From Fusobacteriota bacterium (GTDB lineage Bacteria; Fusobacteriota; Fusobacteriia; Fusobacteriales; Fusobacteriaceae): a DNA stretch of 13,921 bases. Location: contig JAEWEF010000051.1 of assembly GCA_023389595.1 (NCBI GenBank), positions 1-13,921 of the forward strand. Direction: 5' to 3'. The translations under genes were made by a program, and so were the position numbers. Under the pieces are notes generated by a model that was not told where the DNA came from, made no database searches, and saw only the letters and a list, made by a program, of their open reading frames with translations. This document shows positions 8,390 to 13,921 of the stretch, piece after piece (position 1 is the stretch's first letter; every line of letters begins with the position of its first letter).

Positions 8390-9252
8390 TTCTCCTCCAT
8401 TTTTAAATTTCTATTTAATTTAAAAGACTTAAGTATATTAGATAACAGCATAGCTACGGTAGTAGCTCCAACGCCACCAGGTACTGGAGTTATATGTGAC
8501 GCCTTATGTTTTACTTTTTCAAAATCCACATCTCCAACTAATTTCCCATTAACTCTGTTTATTCCTACATCTATTATTACAGCTCCATTTTTTACCATGT
8601 CGTCTGTTATAAAATGTGGCTTACCTACTGCTGATATAAGTATGTCAGCCATTTTTGTTTTTTCTTTCAAATTTTTAGTGTAACTGTTGCATATTGTAAC
8701 CGTTCCATGTTCGTTTAAAACTAACGCTGCCATAGGTTTCCCAACTATATTACTTCTCCCTACCACAACAACTTCCTTGCTTTTTATAGCTATGTTATAA
8801 GTTTTAAGTATTTCCATAATTCCTGCTGGAGTAGATGGAGCAATATATTTTTCATTATTCTGTACAAGTAATCCTAAATTTTCTGCCTTAAAGCCGTCGA
8901 CATCTTTTATGAGTTTTATTCTGTTTAAAATTTCAGTCGAATCTATATGTTTAGGCAGTGGTAAATTTAACATAATACCATCTATATCTCTTCTATCATT
9001 TAAGTCATCTATAATTTTTAACAGTTCGTCTTGTGTCGTATTATCATCTAAAAAATAAGTTTCGCCGTCTATTCCAATTTCTTTACAAGCTTTTAACTGC
9101 GATGCTATATAAACCTTTGCTCCCTGATCATCACCCACAAGTATGGACGCAACTCGCGGTTTTATTTTATATTTTTCATAAATTTCTTCGAGCTCTTGTT
9201 TTATTTCAGTTTTTATTCTCGTTGCTATGCTTTTCCCGTCCATTATCAACAT
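8386..9252 (-). CDS. folD: FolD, methylene-THF dehydrogenase/cyclohydrolase, with two catalytic substitutions
   Basis: FolD normally oxidises 5,10-methylene-THF with NAD(P)+ and hydrolyses the product to 10-formyl-THF. This 288-residue protein has the family length and a typical nucleotide-binding motif (VGRSNIVGKPMA), plus KDVDGF (116-121, Asp119 kept) and TPVPGGVGATT near the end. Two core residues differ. In the motif that normally reads Y-x-x-x-K, Tyr48 is kept but the lysine is Gln52 (codon CAG at 9097-9099). In the motif normally QLPLP, the glutamine is Asn96 (AAT at 8965-8967). They align with E. coli Lys54 and Gln98. The gene is otherwise intact. The ATG at 9252 overlaps the fmt stop by 7 bases and has an AAGGGTGA ribosome site; ATG 9243 is an alternative. 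Cyclohydrolase activity is doubtful. Confidence 0.94.
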   Translation of the reverse strand: MLIMDGKSIATRIKTEIKQELEEIYEKYKIKPRVASILVGDDQGAKVYIASQLKACKEIGIDGETYFLDDNTTQDELLKIIDDLNDRRDIDGIMLNLPLPKHIDSTEILNRIKLIKDVDGFKAENLGLLVQNNEKYIAPSTPAGIMEILKTYNIAIKSKEVVVVGRSNIVGKPMAALVLNEHGTVTICNSYTKNLKEKTKMADILISAVGKPHFITDDMVKNGAVIIDVGINRVNGKLVGDVDFEKVKHKASHITPVPGGVGATTVAMLLSNILKSFKLNRNLKMEEK

Positions 9253-10175
9253 AGCACATCACCCTTAGAAAAATATTTTCCGTTGATAATGTCGACGCCA
9301 CTCAAAACTTTTTTATTTTCAGGTTTTACAGACTTAAGTATTACCACTCCGTCTTCAACTTTTACTACAACGCCCTTCCCTTTTATAAAATCTACTACCT
9401 CTCCGTTCACTCCAAAATAATTTTTGTCATACTCTTCAACTTCGTAAATTTTAAATAATTTTTCATTCAAAAAAGTATATGCACAAGGTAGCGGACTCAT
9501 TCCTCTAACCATGTTAAAAATTTTTCTCCTATCGTTATTCCAATCTATTTTTCCATCTTCTTTTTTAAAAGGTTTTACAAAAGTTGCTTTACTTTCATCT
9601 TGTGGTATAGCGTTTGCTTTATTTTCAAAAATCAGCTCGCAGGCATCTATTAAAATTTTTGCTCCGATATTTTTTAATTTGTCGTGCAAACTCAAAAAAT
9701 TATCCATATCATCTATTGCAACTTTTTCAGATAAAATTACTGGTCCGGCATCAAGTTCTTCAACAACTTTCATAACGGATACTCCACTTTCTTTTTCTCC
9801 GTTAATGATGGCAGCATTTATAGGAGCTGCCCCTCTATATTTTGGTAAAAGAGATGAATGTACATTTATTACTCCATATTTAGGAATATCCAAAACTTCT
9901 TTTGGTAAAATTTTACCGTAAGCAACGACGACAATTAAATCTGGGTTAATTTCTTTTAAAGTTTTTAGAATTTCGTCATCTTTAAAATTTAACGGTTGAT
10001 AAATTTTTATATTTTTCTTCAGTGCAAATTCTTTTATCGGGTTATAAATTATTTTTTTTCCTCTTGCGTTCGGTTTATCAATCTTTGTAAATACAGCCTC
10101 TATTCCATATTTATTATATAAATTTTCTAGGCACGGCAGAGCAAATTCCGGCGTTCCCATAAAAATTATTTTCAT
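9246..10175 (-). CDS. fmt: Methionyl-tRNA formyltransferase
   Basis: Fmt formylates Met-tRNA(fMet) using 10-formyl-THF, which starts bacterial translation. Numbered from the start chosen here, the 309-residue protein opens with the typical KIIFMGTPEFA. It has the catalytic set Asn104, His106 and Asp142, in the signature NVHSSLLPKYRGAAPI (104-119) and LDAGPV (141-146), and a C-terminal domain for tRNA binding. The frame extends to a GTG at 10184, adding MNN. I chose the ATG at 10175 because the GTG is part of the AGGTGA ribosome site 5 bases before that ATG, and because relatives start MxIIFMGT. The usual partner def is not adjacent. Instead folD, the source of 10-formyl-THF in most bacteria, overlaps its 3' end. 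Confidence 0.96.
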   Translation of the reverse strand: MKIIFMGTPEFALPCLENLYNKYGIEAVFTKIDKPNARGKKIIYNPIKEFALKKNIKIYQPLNFKDDEILKTLKEINPDLIVVVAYGKILPKEVLDIPKYGVINVHSSLLPKYRGAAPINAAIINGEKESGVSVMKVVEELDAGPVILSEKVAIDDMDNFLSLHDKLKNIGAKILIDACELIFENKANAIPQDESKATFVKPFKKEDGKIDWNNDRRKIFNMVRGMSPLPCAYTFLNEKLFKIYEVEEYDKNYFGVNGEVVDFIKGKGVVVKVEDGVVILKSVKPENKKVLSGVDIINGKYFSKGDVLC

Positions 10176-10180
10176 ATTAT

Positions 10181-10186
10181 TCACCT
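10181..10186 (-). promoter_or_regulatory. Ribosome binding site deciding the fmt start
   Basis: The minus strand reads AGGTGA followed by ATAAT and ATG. This places the fmt start at 10175 and makes the in-frame GTG at 10184 an unlikely start. Confidence 0.75.
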
Positions 10187-10187
10187 G

Positions 10188-10637
10188 TCAATCTCTCTTT
10201 ATCTGTTCAACGATTTCTATAAAAGATTTTATGTCGTCAAATTCTTTATATACTGACGCAAATCTAACATAGGCAACCTGATCTAGTTCAATTAATTTTT
10301 CAAGCACCATGTCTCCTATTTGCTGGCTCGTAACTTCTCTTACATGATTTTTATTTAATGTGGCCTCTATGTTACTCACAATATTTTCCAAAGTTTCTAT
10401 GCTAACATTTCTTTTTACGGTAGCAGATTTCAATCCTCTAAGTAATTTTTCTTTTTCGAAAGGGACTCTTCCGCCGTCTTTCTTGATAACATAGATAGTC
10501 GGTTCCTCTATTCTTTCAAAAGTACTAAATCTGTACTCGCACACGGAACAAACTCTTCTTCTTTTAATGGAACCGTCCTGATAAACTCTTGTGTCTACAA
10601 CTCTCGTATCGTTTGCGTTGCATTTAGGACATTTCAT
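10188..10637 (-). CDS. nrdR: NrdR, ATP-cone repressor of ribonucleotide reductase genes
   Basis: NrdR senses ATP/dATP and represses ribonucleotide reductase operons through NrdR boxes. The 149-residue protein has the expected parts: an N-terminal zinc ribbon with Cys3, Cys6, Cys30 and Cys33 and a basic stretch (KRRR, 25-28) for DNA binding, then an ATP cone (about 47-137) starting IYVIKKDGGRVPF and including the R-G-L-K segment. The ATG follows the EIIA gene stop by 2 bases, with GAGGGAG as ribosome site. It often sits near DNA replication or repair genes; here recO is two genes upstream. No ribonucleotide reductase gene is present, so its targets lie outside the window. Confidence 0.97.
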   Translation of the reverse strand: MKCPKCNANDTRVVDTRVYQDGSIKRRRVCSVCEYRFSTFERIEEPTIYVIKKDGGRVPFEKEKLLRGLKSATVKRNVSIETLENIVSNIEATLNKNHVREVTSQQIGDMVLEKLIELDQVAYVRFASVYKEFDDIKSFIEIVEQIKRD

Positions 10638-10639
10638 AT

Positions 10640-11113
10640 TTACGCTCCCTCTTTAGATCTAATACAATCTATAACTTCTTTTGCCGTTTTACAATTATAC
10701 AATTCTTTTCTAAAATCTTCTTCCCTTATTATTCTAGATACTCTAGCTAGAACTTTTAGATAAATTTTGCTATCTTTCGATGGAGAAGCAAAAACGAAAA
10801 ATATGCCAATTTTTTCGTCATCCATAGAATCAAAATCGATTTTGTTTCTACTGATGCCAAAGGCTACTGTAAGTTTTGAAGCATTTTCAGTTTTTGCGTG
10901 AGGTATGGCAACTCCTCTCCCTATTCCTGTGCTACCTAAATTTTCTCTTTCAAGCAATGCTTTATATATACTGTTGTCTTTACTATTGATATTTTTCGAT
11001 TTTGATATTAATTCTGATAACTCTACTAAGGCTTCACTTTTGTTTTTAGATTTCATTTCTAAACAGACAAGATCTTCTTCCATAAAATCAGCTATCATTA
11101 TATCGTCTATCAT
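10640..11113 (-). CDS. ptsN: PTS EIIA domain protein, fructose/nitrogen (PtsN) type
   Basis: This is a stand-alone 157-residue PTS EIIA domain of the fructose/PtsN family. The phosphorylation site is His72 in GRGVAIPHAKT (66-75), preceded by the family's ENLGSTGIG segment. No EIIB or EIIC domain or sugar operon is nearby, so a regulatory EIIA(Ntr)-like role is more likely than sugar uptake, but this is inference. The frame extends to TTG at 11125, inside recO. I chose ATG at 11113 because GGGGGT sits 4-5 bases before it and it falls just after the recO stop (2-base gap). The nrdR ATG follows after 2 bases. In several proteobacteria EIIA(Ntr) affects (p)ppGpp levels; rel is in the same operon here. 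Confidence 0.87.
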   Translation of the reverse strand: MIDDIMIADFMEEDLVCLEMKSKNKSEALVELSELISKSKNINSKDNSIYKALLERENLGSTGIGRGVAIPHAKTENASKLTVAFGISRNKIDFDSMDDEKIGIFFVFASPSKDSKIYLKVLARVSRIIREEDFRKELYNCKTAKEVIDCIRSKEGA

Positions 11114-11115
11114 TG

Positions 11116-11793
11116 CTACCCCCAATAAAATAATTTTTTTGCACTGATACTTAACTCTAAATTAACATTTAAATATTTTTCTAACAATAATATCATCTTT
11201 TTAGCATCTTCCGCATTATAAGCTATATCTGTCAATATTTTTTTAAATTTACCGTTCAATAAGCAACTCAAAATATCCGCCTCTTTTTGAGACAGTTTTT
11301 CCTGCTCTTCACCTATATAAAAATGATTTTCTTCCAATTCAAATAATATTCCTTCTTCAAGTATTATTTCGTACAGAAAATATACTATTAAAAACTTTAT
11401 TTTTCTTTCGTCTTGAGTTTCATTCAGAAACTCTAAAGATTTTTTAAGCAAGTTGTACAAATTTACATTTCTACCATTTTCTACTAAGATACAATTTAAC
11501 ACTATCAGAAAATAATAGACAGTATTTAATTTGTTAATATCTTTTCTATTTTCGTCGAAGTTGTTTATGCTATTAAATTTACTTAGTATATAGTTATCGC
11601 CTTTTTGATAAAAAATAAATTCACTAAGCGACATAACTTCAACCGCCATTTTATCTCTTCGTTTGCTTTTTCTGATACCCTTTACCAAAAAAGTCATTTT
11701 ACCAAAATCTTTCAAAAAAACTGTAATGTACCTGTCAGCCTCTCCTACATCCGTTTTGTTTATAACGAAGCCGTCACTTTTTAAAAATTCCAT
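11116..11793 (-). CDS. recO: RecO, DNA repair and recombination mediator
   Basis: RecO works with RecR (and RecF) to load RecA on SSB-coated single-stranded DNA and to anneal strands. The 225-residue protein begins with the typical RecO OB fold (about 1-80: DGFVINKTDVGEADRYITVF, then LVKGIRKSKRR), followed by the helical RecO C domain. It is slightly short for the family, and I see no CxxC pairs, so the zinc finger found in many RecO proteins (for example Deinococcus) is missing. The last residues are less conserved. Its ATG shares one base with the stop of the LolA-like gene (TAATG), which indicates translational coupling. The N-terminal match makes the call firm despite the divergent C-terminus. 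Confidence 0.88.
   Translation of the reverse strand: MEFLKSDGFVINKTDVGEADRYITVFLKDFGKMTFLVKGIRKSKRRDKMAVEVMSLSEFIFYQKGDNYILSKFNSINNFDENRKDINKLNTVYYFLIVLNCILVENGRNVNLYNLLKKSLEFLNETQDERKIKFLIVYFLYEIILEEGILFELEENHFYIGEEQEKLSQKEADILSCLLNGKFKKILTDIAYNAEDAKKMILLLEKYLNVNLELSISAKKLFYWG
11118..11123 (-). promoter_or_regulatory. Ribosome binding site deciding the ptsN-like start
   Basis: The minus strand reads GGGGGT, overlapping the recO stop, 4 bases before ATG at 11113. It supports that ATG over the upstream in-frame TTG at 11125. Confidence 0.6.
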
Positions 11794-12377
11794 TATTTTT
11801 CTGCCTCGTTCTCAGATTTATGAACGGTAAAGTGTTCATCGCTAAAATCTAAATTAGTTTGCACATCGGCTATGCTCAATTCGAAAATTTTATTTTTACC
11901 ATCATATATATATATAGTCTTAGGTAAAATGTTTTCGTCAACAACTTGATAACTCTGTATTCCTATTCCGTTTCTTTCGTTAAGGCTAACATTTAAAACT
12001 TTCTGTTCTTCATAATCATTTCTAAATGTTGTGTTCTGTTTATATTCTTGTAAAATTTTTTTAATGGCCTCAACTATTAAATTTTCATCGCCGTCAGTTT
12101 CAGTATGTTTTATTTGGTTGAATGCCGGTATATACACAGTTTTATTCGTTCCTTTATATATGTACTGTTCTCCCTTGTTTATTTCTGGAAAATAAATAAC
12201 TTTTTTAATGGTAGATGGCAATTTTATATCGATACTGTATCTTACCGTCGATTTTTTTTCTCTGGTTAAATTTGTTTCTGCAACGTCGAAACTCAAACTT
12301 TTTATTTCTGTAATATCACGAGCAAAAATTAAAGATGACAAACTCAACAAAACAACAAAAAATATTTTTTTTAACAT
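11793..12377 (-). CDS. Secreted protein, possibly LolA-like lipoprotein carrier
   Basis: This is a 194-residue protein with a clear Sec signal peptide (MLKK, hydrophobic core, likely cleavage after IFA near residue 19) and no lipobox Cys or later membrane segment, so it should be periplasmic or secreted. The mature part is rich in beta-strand-like stretches: an opening about a marker sequence (SLSFDVAET), charged strands such as YSIDIKLPSTIKKVIYFP, a helix around 100-112, and a closing FELSIADVQTNLDFSDEHF. This layout resembles LolA/LolB-type lipoprotein carriers, which end in similar I-x-x-V-x-x-N segments, but identity is too weak by eye to be sure. It overlaps both mreC and recO by one base (TAATG at each end). 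The LolA call is a hypothesis; a new envelope protein is possible. Confidence 0.6.
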   Translation of the reverse strand: MLKKIFFVVLLSLSSLIFARDITEIKSLSFDVAETNLTREKKSTVRYSIDIKLPSTIKKVIYFPEINKGEQYIYKGTNKTVYIPAFNQIKHTETDGDENLIVEAIKKILQEYKQNTTFRNDYEEQKVLNVSLNERNGIGIQSYQVVDENILPKTIYIYDGKNKIFELSIADVQTNLDFSDEHFTVHKSENEAEK

Positions 12378-13207
12378 TAATTTACCCCTAATTCGTCCGA
12401 TTTTTTAAATACCATAACTTCCTTTAAATTTTCTGTAGAAAATCCGGACTCAACTTCAATTTTATCGTATGAATTTTTTATACTTTTCACCCTTCCAATA
12501 AAAAGCCCCTCATCGTAAATATCACTTATACCCGATGTATAAATTTCGTCACCAACTTCTAAACTTCTTTCCGGAGTCGTAGATTCAAAAACAAGCGTGC
12601 CATCATCAAGCTCACTGCCCTGTACTATTCCCAAATAATTTTTGTCCTTTACTCTGGCACTGATTCTTATATCAGAATTACTTATAAGTTCTACCTCAGA
12701 AAAATGTTTTTTCACGCTAGAAATTTTTCCAACAAGTGTATCTCCGTAAGTAACCACCATATCTTTCATAATTCCATCTTCGGAACCCGCATCTATATAA
12801 ATTCTCTGATTTAATTCGTCAATTTTTCTCAAAACGACTCGACAGATTTTTGAATTTTTATAAGTTGTTTTAGCTTTCATATCAAGCATGTCAAGTAGAC
12901 GTAAATTTTCGTCAAGTATACTTGAATTTACATTGTTTAAGGCTTTAAGTCTTGCATTTTCTTCTTTCAGTCTGTTATTTTCTTCTAAAATTTTTTCTGC
13001 ATCAAAAATGGAAGTGTAAAAATTCTTAAATTTATCTCCCACACGAACTATACGAGATTGTACTGATAGTAACGCATCTTCAGCACCGTTTTTTATATCA
13101 GAAATTTTTATAAATACTCCAAATATTATTAAAGCTATAACAGACGCAAAAAGACCCCAAGATAATTTTTTCATCATTTTTTTTCTTCTGTTAATTCTCG
13201 CAGACAT
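12377..13207 (-). CDS. mreC: MreC, rod-shape-determining protein
   Basis: MreC is a bitopic inner-membrane protein that links MreB filaments with the elongasome (PBP2, RodA) and peptidoglycan synthesis. This 276-residue copy has a short basic tail (1-15), one membrane helix (about 16-33), a coiled coil (about 68-92, with ENNRLKEENARLKAL) and the paired beta-barrel domain (from about 115, with IDAGSEDGI and the second repeat VGDEIYTSGISDIYDEGLFIGRV). The ATG at 13207 has AGAGGT 4 bases upstream, which favours it over the internal ATGs at residues 11-12. It is the first gene after the promoter at 13243-13271. Unlike many genomes, mreB and mreD are not adjacent. Confidence 0.95.
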   Translation of the reverse strand: MSARINRRKKMMKKLSWGLFASVIALIIFGVFIKISDIKNGAEDALLSVQSRIVRVGDKFKNFYTSIFDAEKILEENNRLKEENARLKALNNVNSSILDENLRLLDMLDMKAKTTYKNSKICRVVLRKIDELNQRIYIDAGSEDGIMKDMVVTYGDTLVGKISSVKKHFSEVELISNSDIRISARVKDKNYLGIVQGSELDDGTLVFESTTPERSLEVGDEIYTSGISDIYDEGLFIGRVKSIKNSYDKIEVESGFSTENLKEVMVFKKSDELGVN

Positions 13208-13211
13208 TTTT

Positions 13212-13217
13212 ACCTCT
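13212..13217 (-). promoter_or_regulatory. Ribosome binding site of mreC
   Basis: The minus strand reads AGAGGT, followed by four A's and ATG at 13207. It fixes the start of the first gene in the operon. Confidence 0.7.
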
Positions 13218-13242
13218 ATAAAATTTATAATTTATTAATAGA

Positions 13243-13271
13243 ATTATAATATATTGATACTAATTTGTAAA
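13243..13271 (-). promoter_or_regulatory. Sigma-70-type promoter for the mreC operon
   Basis: On the minus strand a TTTACA -35 box (13266-13271) is followed by exactly 17 bases and a perfect TATAAT -10 box (13243-13248). Transcription should begin near 13236, giving a leader of about 29 bases before mreC. No other clear promoter was found between the following genes, where gaps are too short. A short inverted repeat, TTTGT-AAAG-ACAAA (13264-13277), overlaps the -35 box and could be an operator, but may be chance in such AT-rich DNA. Confidence 0.8.
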
Positions 13272-13416
13272 GACAAATAGGTTATTTTGTTTATTTTTTT
13301 GGACAGTTATTTTTTTAAATTTACGAAAGATAAGACAATTAAAAAATAAAAAAGTGAAAATCTAAAAATATTGAATTTTAATTTTAAAATTAAATGAGAT
13401 GTTGTATGTTACACAC

Positions 13417-13463
13417 AAAAAAATTTTTTTATTATTGACTTAATCATTTTTAAGTGCTATAAT
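13417..13463 (+). promoter_or_regulatory. Strong promoter with UP-like element for the tRNA operon
   Basis: TTGACT (-35, 13435-13440) and TATAAT (-10, 13458-13463) are separated by exactly 17 bases, and a TG one base before the -10 box (13455-13456) makes it an extended -10. An A7T7 tract (13417-13430) lies just upstream of the -35 box, at about -53 to -40 of the predicted start near 13470, where alpha-subunit UP elements are found in stable-RNA promoters. The first tRNA begins about 29 bases after the predicted start. Confidence 0.85.
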
Positions 13464-13498
13464 TAACAACGTCTTAAATATTTATATTTATATTCAGT

Positions 13499-13575
13499 CG
13501 GAATATAGCGCAGTCCGGTAGCGCACCTGCCTTGGGAGCAGGGGGCCGCAAGTTCGAATCTTGCTATTCCGACCA
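13499..13575 (+). tRNA. tRNA-Pro (anticodon TGG)
   Basis: A complete cloverleaf: acceptor CGGAATA pairs with TATTCCG, D stem GCGC/GCGC, anticodon stem CCTGC/GCAGG with loop CTTGGGA (anticodon 13533-13535), T arm GCAAG-TTCGAAT-CTTGC, discriminator A and an encoded CCA. It reads CCA and, by wobble, other proline codons. It is the first gene of the tRNA operon. Confidence 0.97.
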
Positions 13576-13578
13576 TTT

Positions 13579-13654
<76 letters not shown>

Positions 13655-13656
13655 GT

Positions 13657-13733
13657 GGTGACTGTAGTTCAGTTGGTAGAGCGCCAGTTTGTGGCACTGG
13701 TTGTCGCGGGTTCAAGTCCCGTCAGTCACCCCA
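13657..13733 (+). tRNA. tRNA-His (anticodon GTG) with encoded G-1
   Basis: Acceptor GTGACTG pairs with CAGTCAC. An extra G at 13657 faces the discriminator C73, the G-1:C73 pair that identifies tRNA-His to HisRS. Anticodon stem CCAGT/ACTGG with loop TTGTGGC (anticodon 13691-13693), T arm GCGGG-TTCAAGT-CCCGT (last pair G-T), encoded CCA. The U33-G34-U35 triplet is the recognition site of Tgt, encoded at 1352-2473. Confidence 0.97.
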
Positions 13734-13734
13734 C

Positions 13735-13810
13735 GCGTCATTAGCTCAGTTGGTAGAGCACACGACTTTTAATCGTGTTGTCACAAGTTCAAATCTTGTA
13801 TGACGCACCA
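13735..13810 (+). tRNA. tRNA-Lys (anticodon TTT)
   Basis: Acceptor GCGTCAT pairs with ATGACGC, D stem GCTC/GAGC, anticodon stem CACGA/TCGTG with loop CTTTTAA (anticodon 13768-13770), T arm ACAAG-TTCAAAT-CTTGT, discriminator A and encoded CCA. Only one base separates it from tRNA-His. Confidence 0.97.
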
Positions 13811-13817
13811 TTATTTT

Positions 13818-13901
13818 GCGGGGATGGCGGAATTGGCAGACGCGCTAGACTTAGGATCTAGTGTCCCAGACGTGAGAGTTCAAGTCTCTCTCTCCGCACC
13901 A
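13818..13901 (+). tRNA. tRNA-Leu (anticodon TAG)
   Basis: A class II tRNA of 84 bases with a long variable arm (TGTCCCAGACGT region). Acceptor GCGGGGA pairs with TCTCCGC with one G-T pair; anticodon stem CTAGA/TCTAG, loop CTTAGGA (anticodon 13852-13854); T loop TTCAAGT; discriminator A and encoded CCA. It starts 7 bases after tRNA-Lys. No terminator is visible in the last 20 bases of the window, so the operon may continue. Confidence 0.96.
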
Positions 13902-13921
13902 TTTAATCATTTTACTTATTA

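Larger units (their letters stand above)
13208..13498. other. Divergent intergenic control region
   Basis: This 291-base stretch between mreC and the first tRNA holds no credible gene. It contains the two divergent promoters. Between them (about 13272-13416) is very AT-rich sequence with an 18-base AT palindrome at 13377-13394 (arms TTTAATTTT/AAAATTAAA). I see no GC-rich hairpin that would act as a terminator and no riboswitch-like fold. Confidence 0.7.

Noticed and set aside
613..9296. Several GTCGAC hexamers, more than expected for this base composition
   Set aside because: They lie in coding sequence, often over Val-Asp codon pairs, and show no spacing pattern, so codon usage is the simpler explanation.
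9511..9921. A 136-codon plus-strand open frame
   Set aside because: It is antisense to fmt, whose protein is complete and has its catalytic residues; no independent coding signal is seen.
11906..11921. An alternating TATATATATA tract, considered as an NrdR box
   Set aside because: It lies inside the coding sequence of the LolA-like gene, lacks the flanking conserved bases of an NrdR box and has no second copy nearby.
13377..13394. An 18-base perfect palindrome made only of A and T
   Set aside because: There is no GC stem or U-run context for a terminator, and AT-only palindromes of this size can arise by chance in such AT-rich DNA; noted only as part of the control region.

Overview
The window is an AT-rich bacterial chromosome segment (by eye about 30% G+C), almost entirely coding. 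The most likely source is a low-GC diderm anaerobe of the Fusobacteriota. The reasons are AT-rich codon use with strong Shine-Dalgarno sites, a secreted protein resembling the lipoprotein carrier LolA, a lipobox TPR lipoprotein, and the gene order rel-apt-TPR-DUF502-CNNM-ACT-folD-fmt-nrdR-ptsN-recO, which I associate from memory with fusobacteria. A low-GC Firmicute (for example Tissierellia) is the main alternative. No phage, plasmid, IS, CRISPR or defence genes were seen.

Bases 13207 down to 11 (minus strand) hold fifteen intact genes in one direction: mreC, a LolA-like secreted protein, recO, a ptsN-like EIIA, nrdR, fmt, folD, an HTH-ACT (PheB-type) regulator, a CNNM/CorC-like membrane protein, a DUF502 membrane protein, a TPR lipoprotein, apt, bifunctional rel, tgt and mgtE. 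Every junction is an overlap or a gap of about 32 bases or less. The only clear promoter is upstream of mreC, with a TTTACA / 17 bp / TATAAT match. The simplest reading is one very long housekeeping operon joining envelope growth (MreC, LolA-like), DNA repair and nucleotide supply (RecO, NrdR, Apt), one-carbon metabolism and initiator-tRNA formylation (FolD, Fmt), alarmone signalling (Rel, perhaps with the EIIA and ACT proteins), tRNA queuosine modification (Tgt) and divalent-cation transport (CNNM-like, MgtE).

Bases 13208-13498 are a divergent control region. One half drives mreC. The other half carries a very strong stable-RNA promoter (A7T7 UP-like tract, TTGACT, 17 bp, TGC plus TATAAT) that drives five tightly packed tRNA genes on the plus strand: Pro(TGG), Gly(TCC), His(GTG), Lys(TTT) and Leu(TAG), all with encoded CCA.

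The most notable anomaly is in FolD. The catalytic lysine of the YxxxK motif is glutamine, and the conserved glutamine of the QLPLP motif is asparagine, while the rest of the protein is canonical. This suggests a FolD with altered or lost cyclohydrolase activity. Other points of interest are the mixed content of the operon, an acidic C-terminus overprinted on a basic N-terminus at the CNNM/DUF502 junction, and the presence of both Tgt and one of its substrates, tRNA-His. I did not find a clearly new multi-gene system; this is mainly a conserved housekeeping region.
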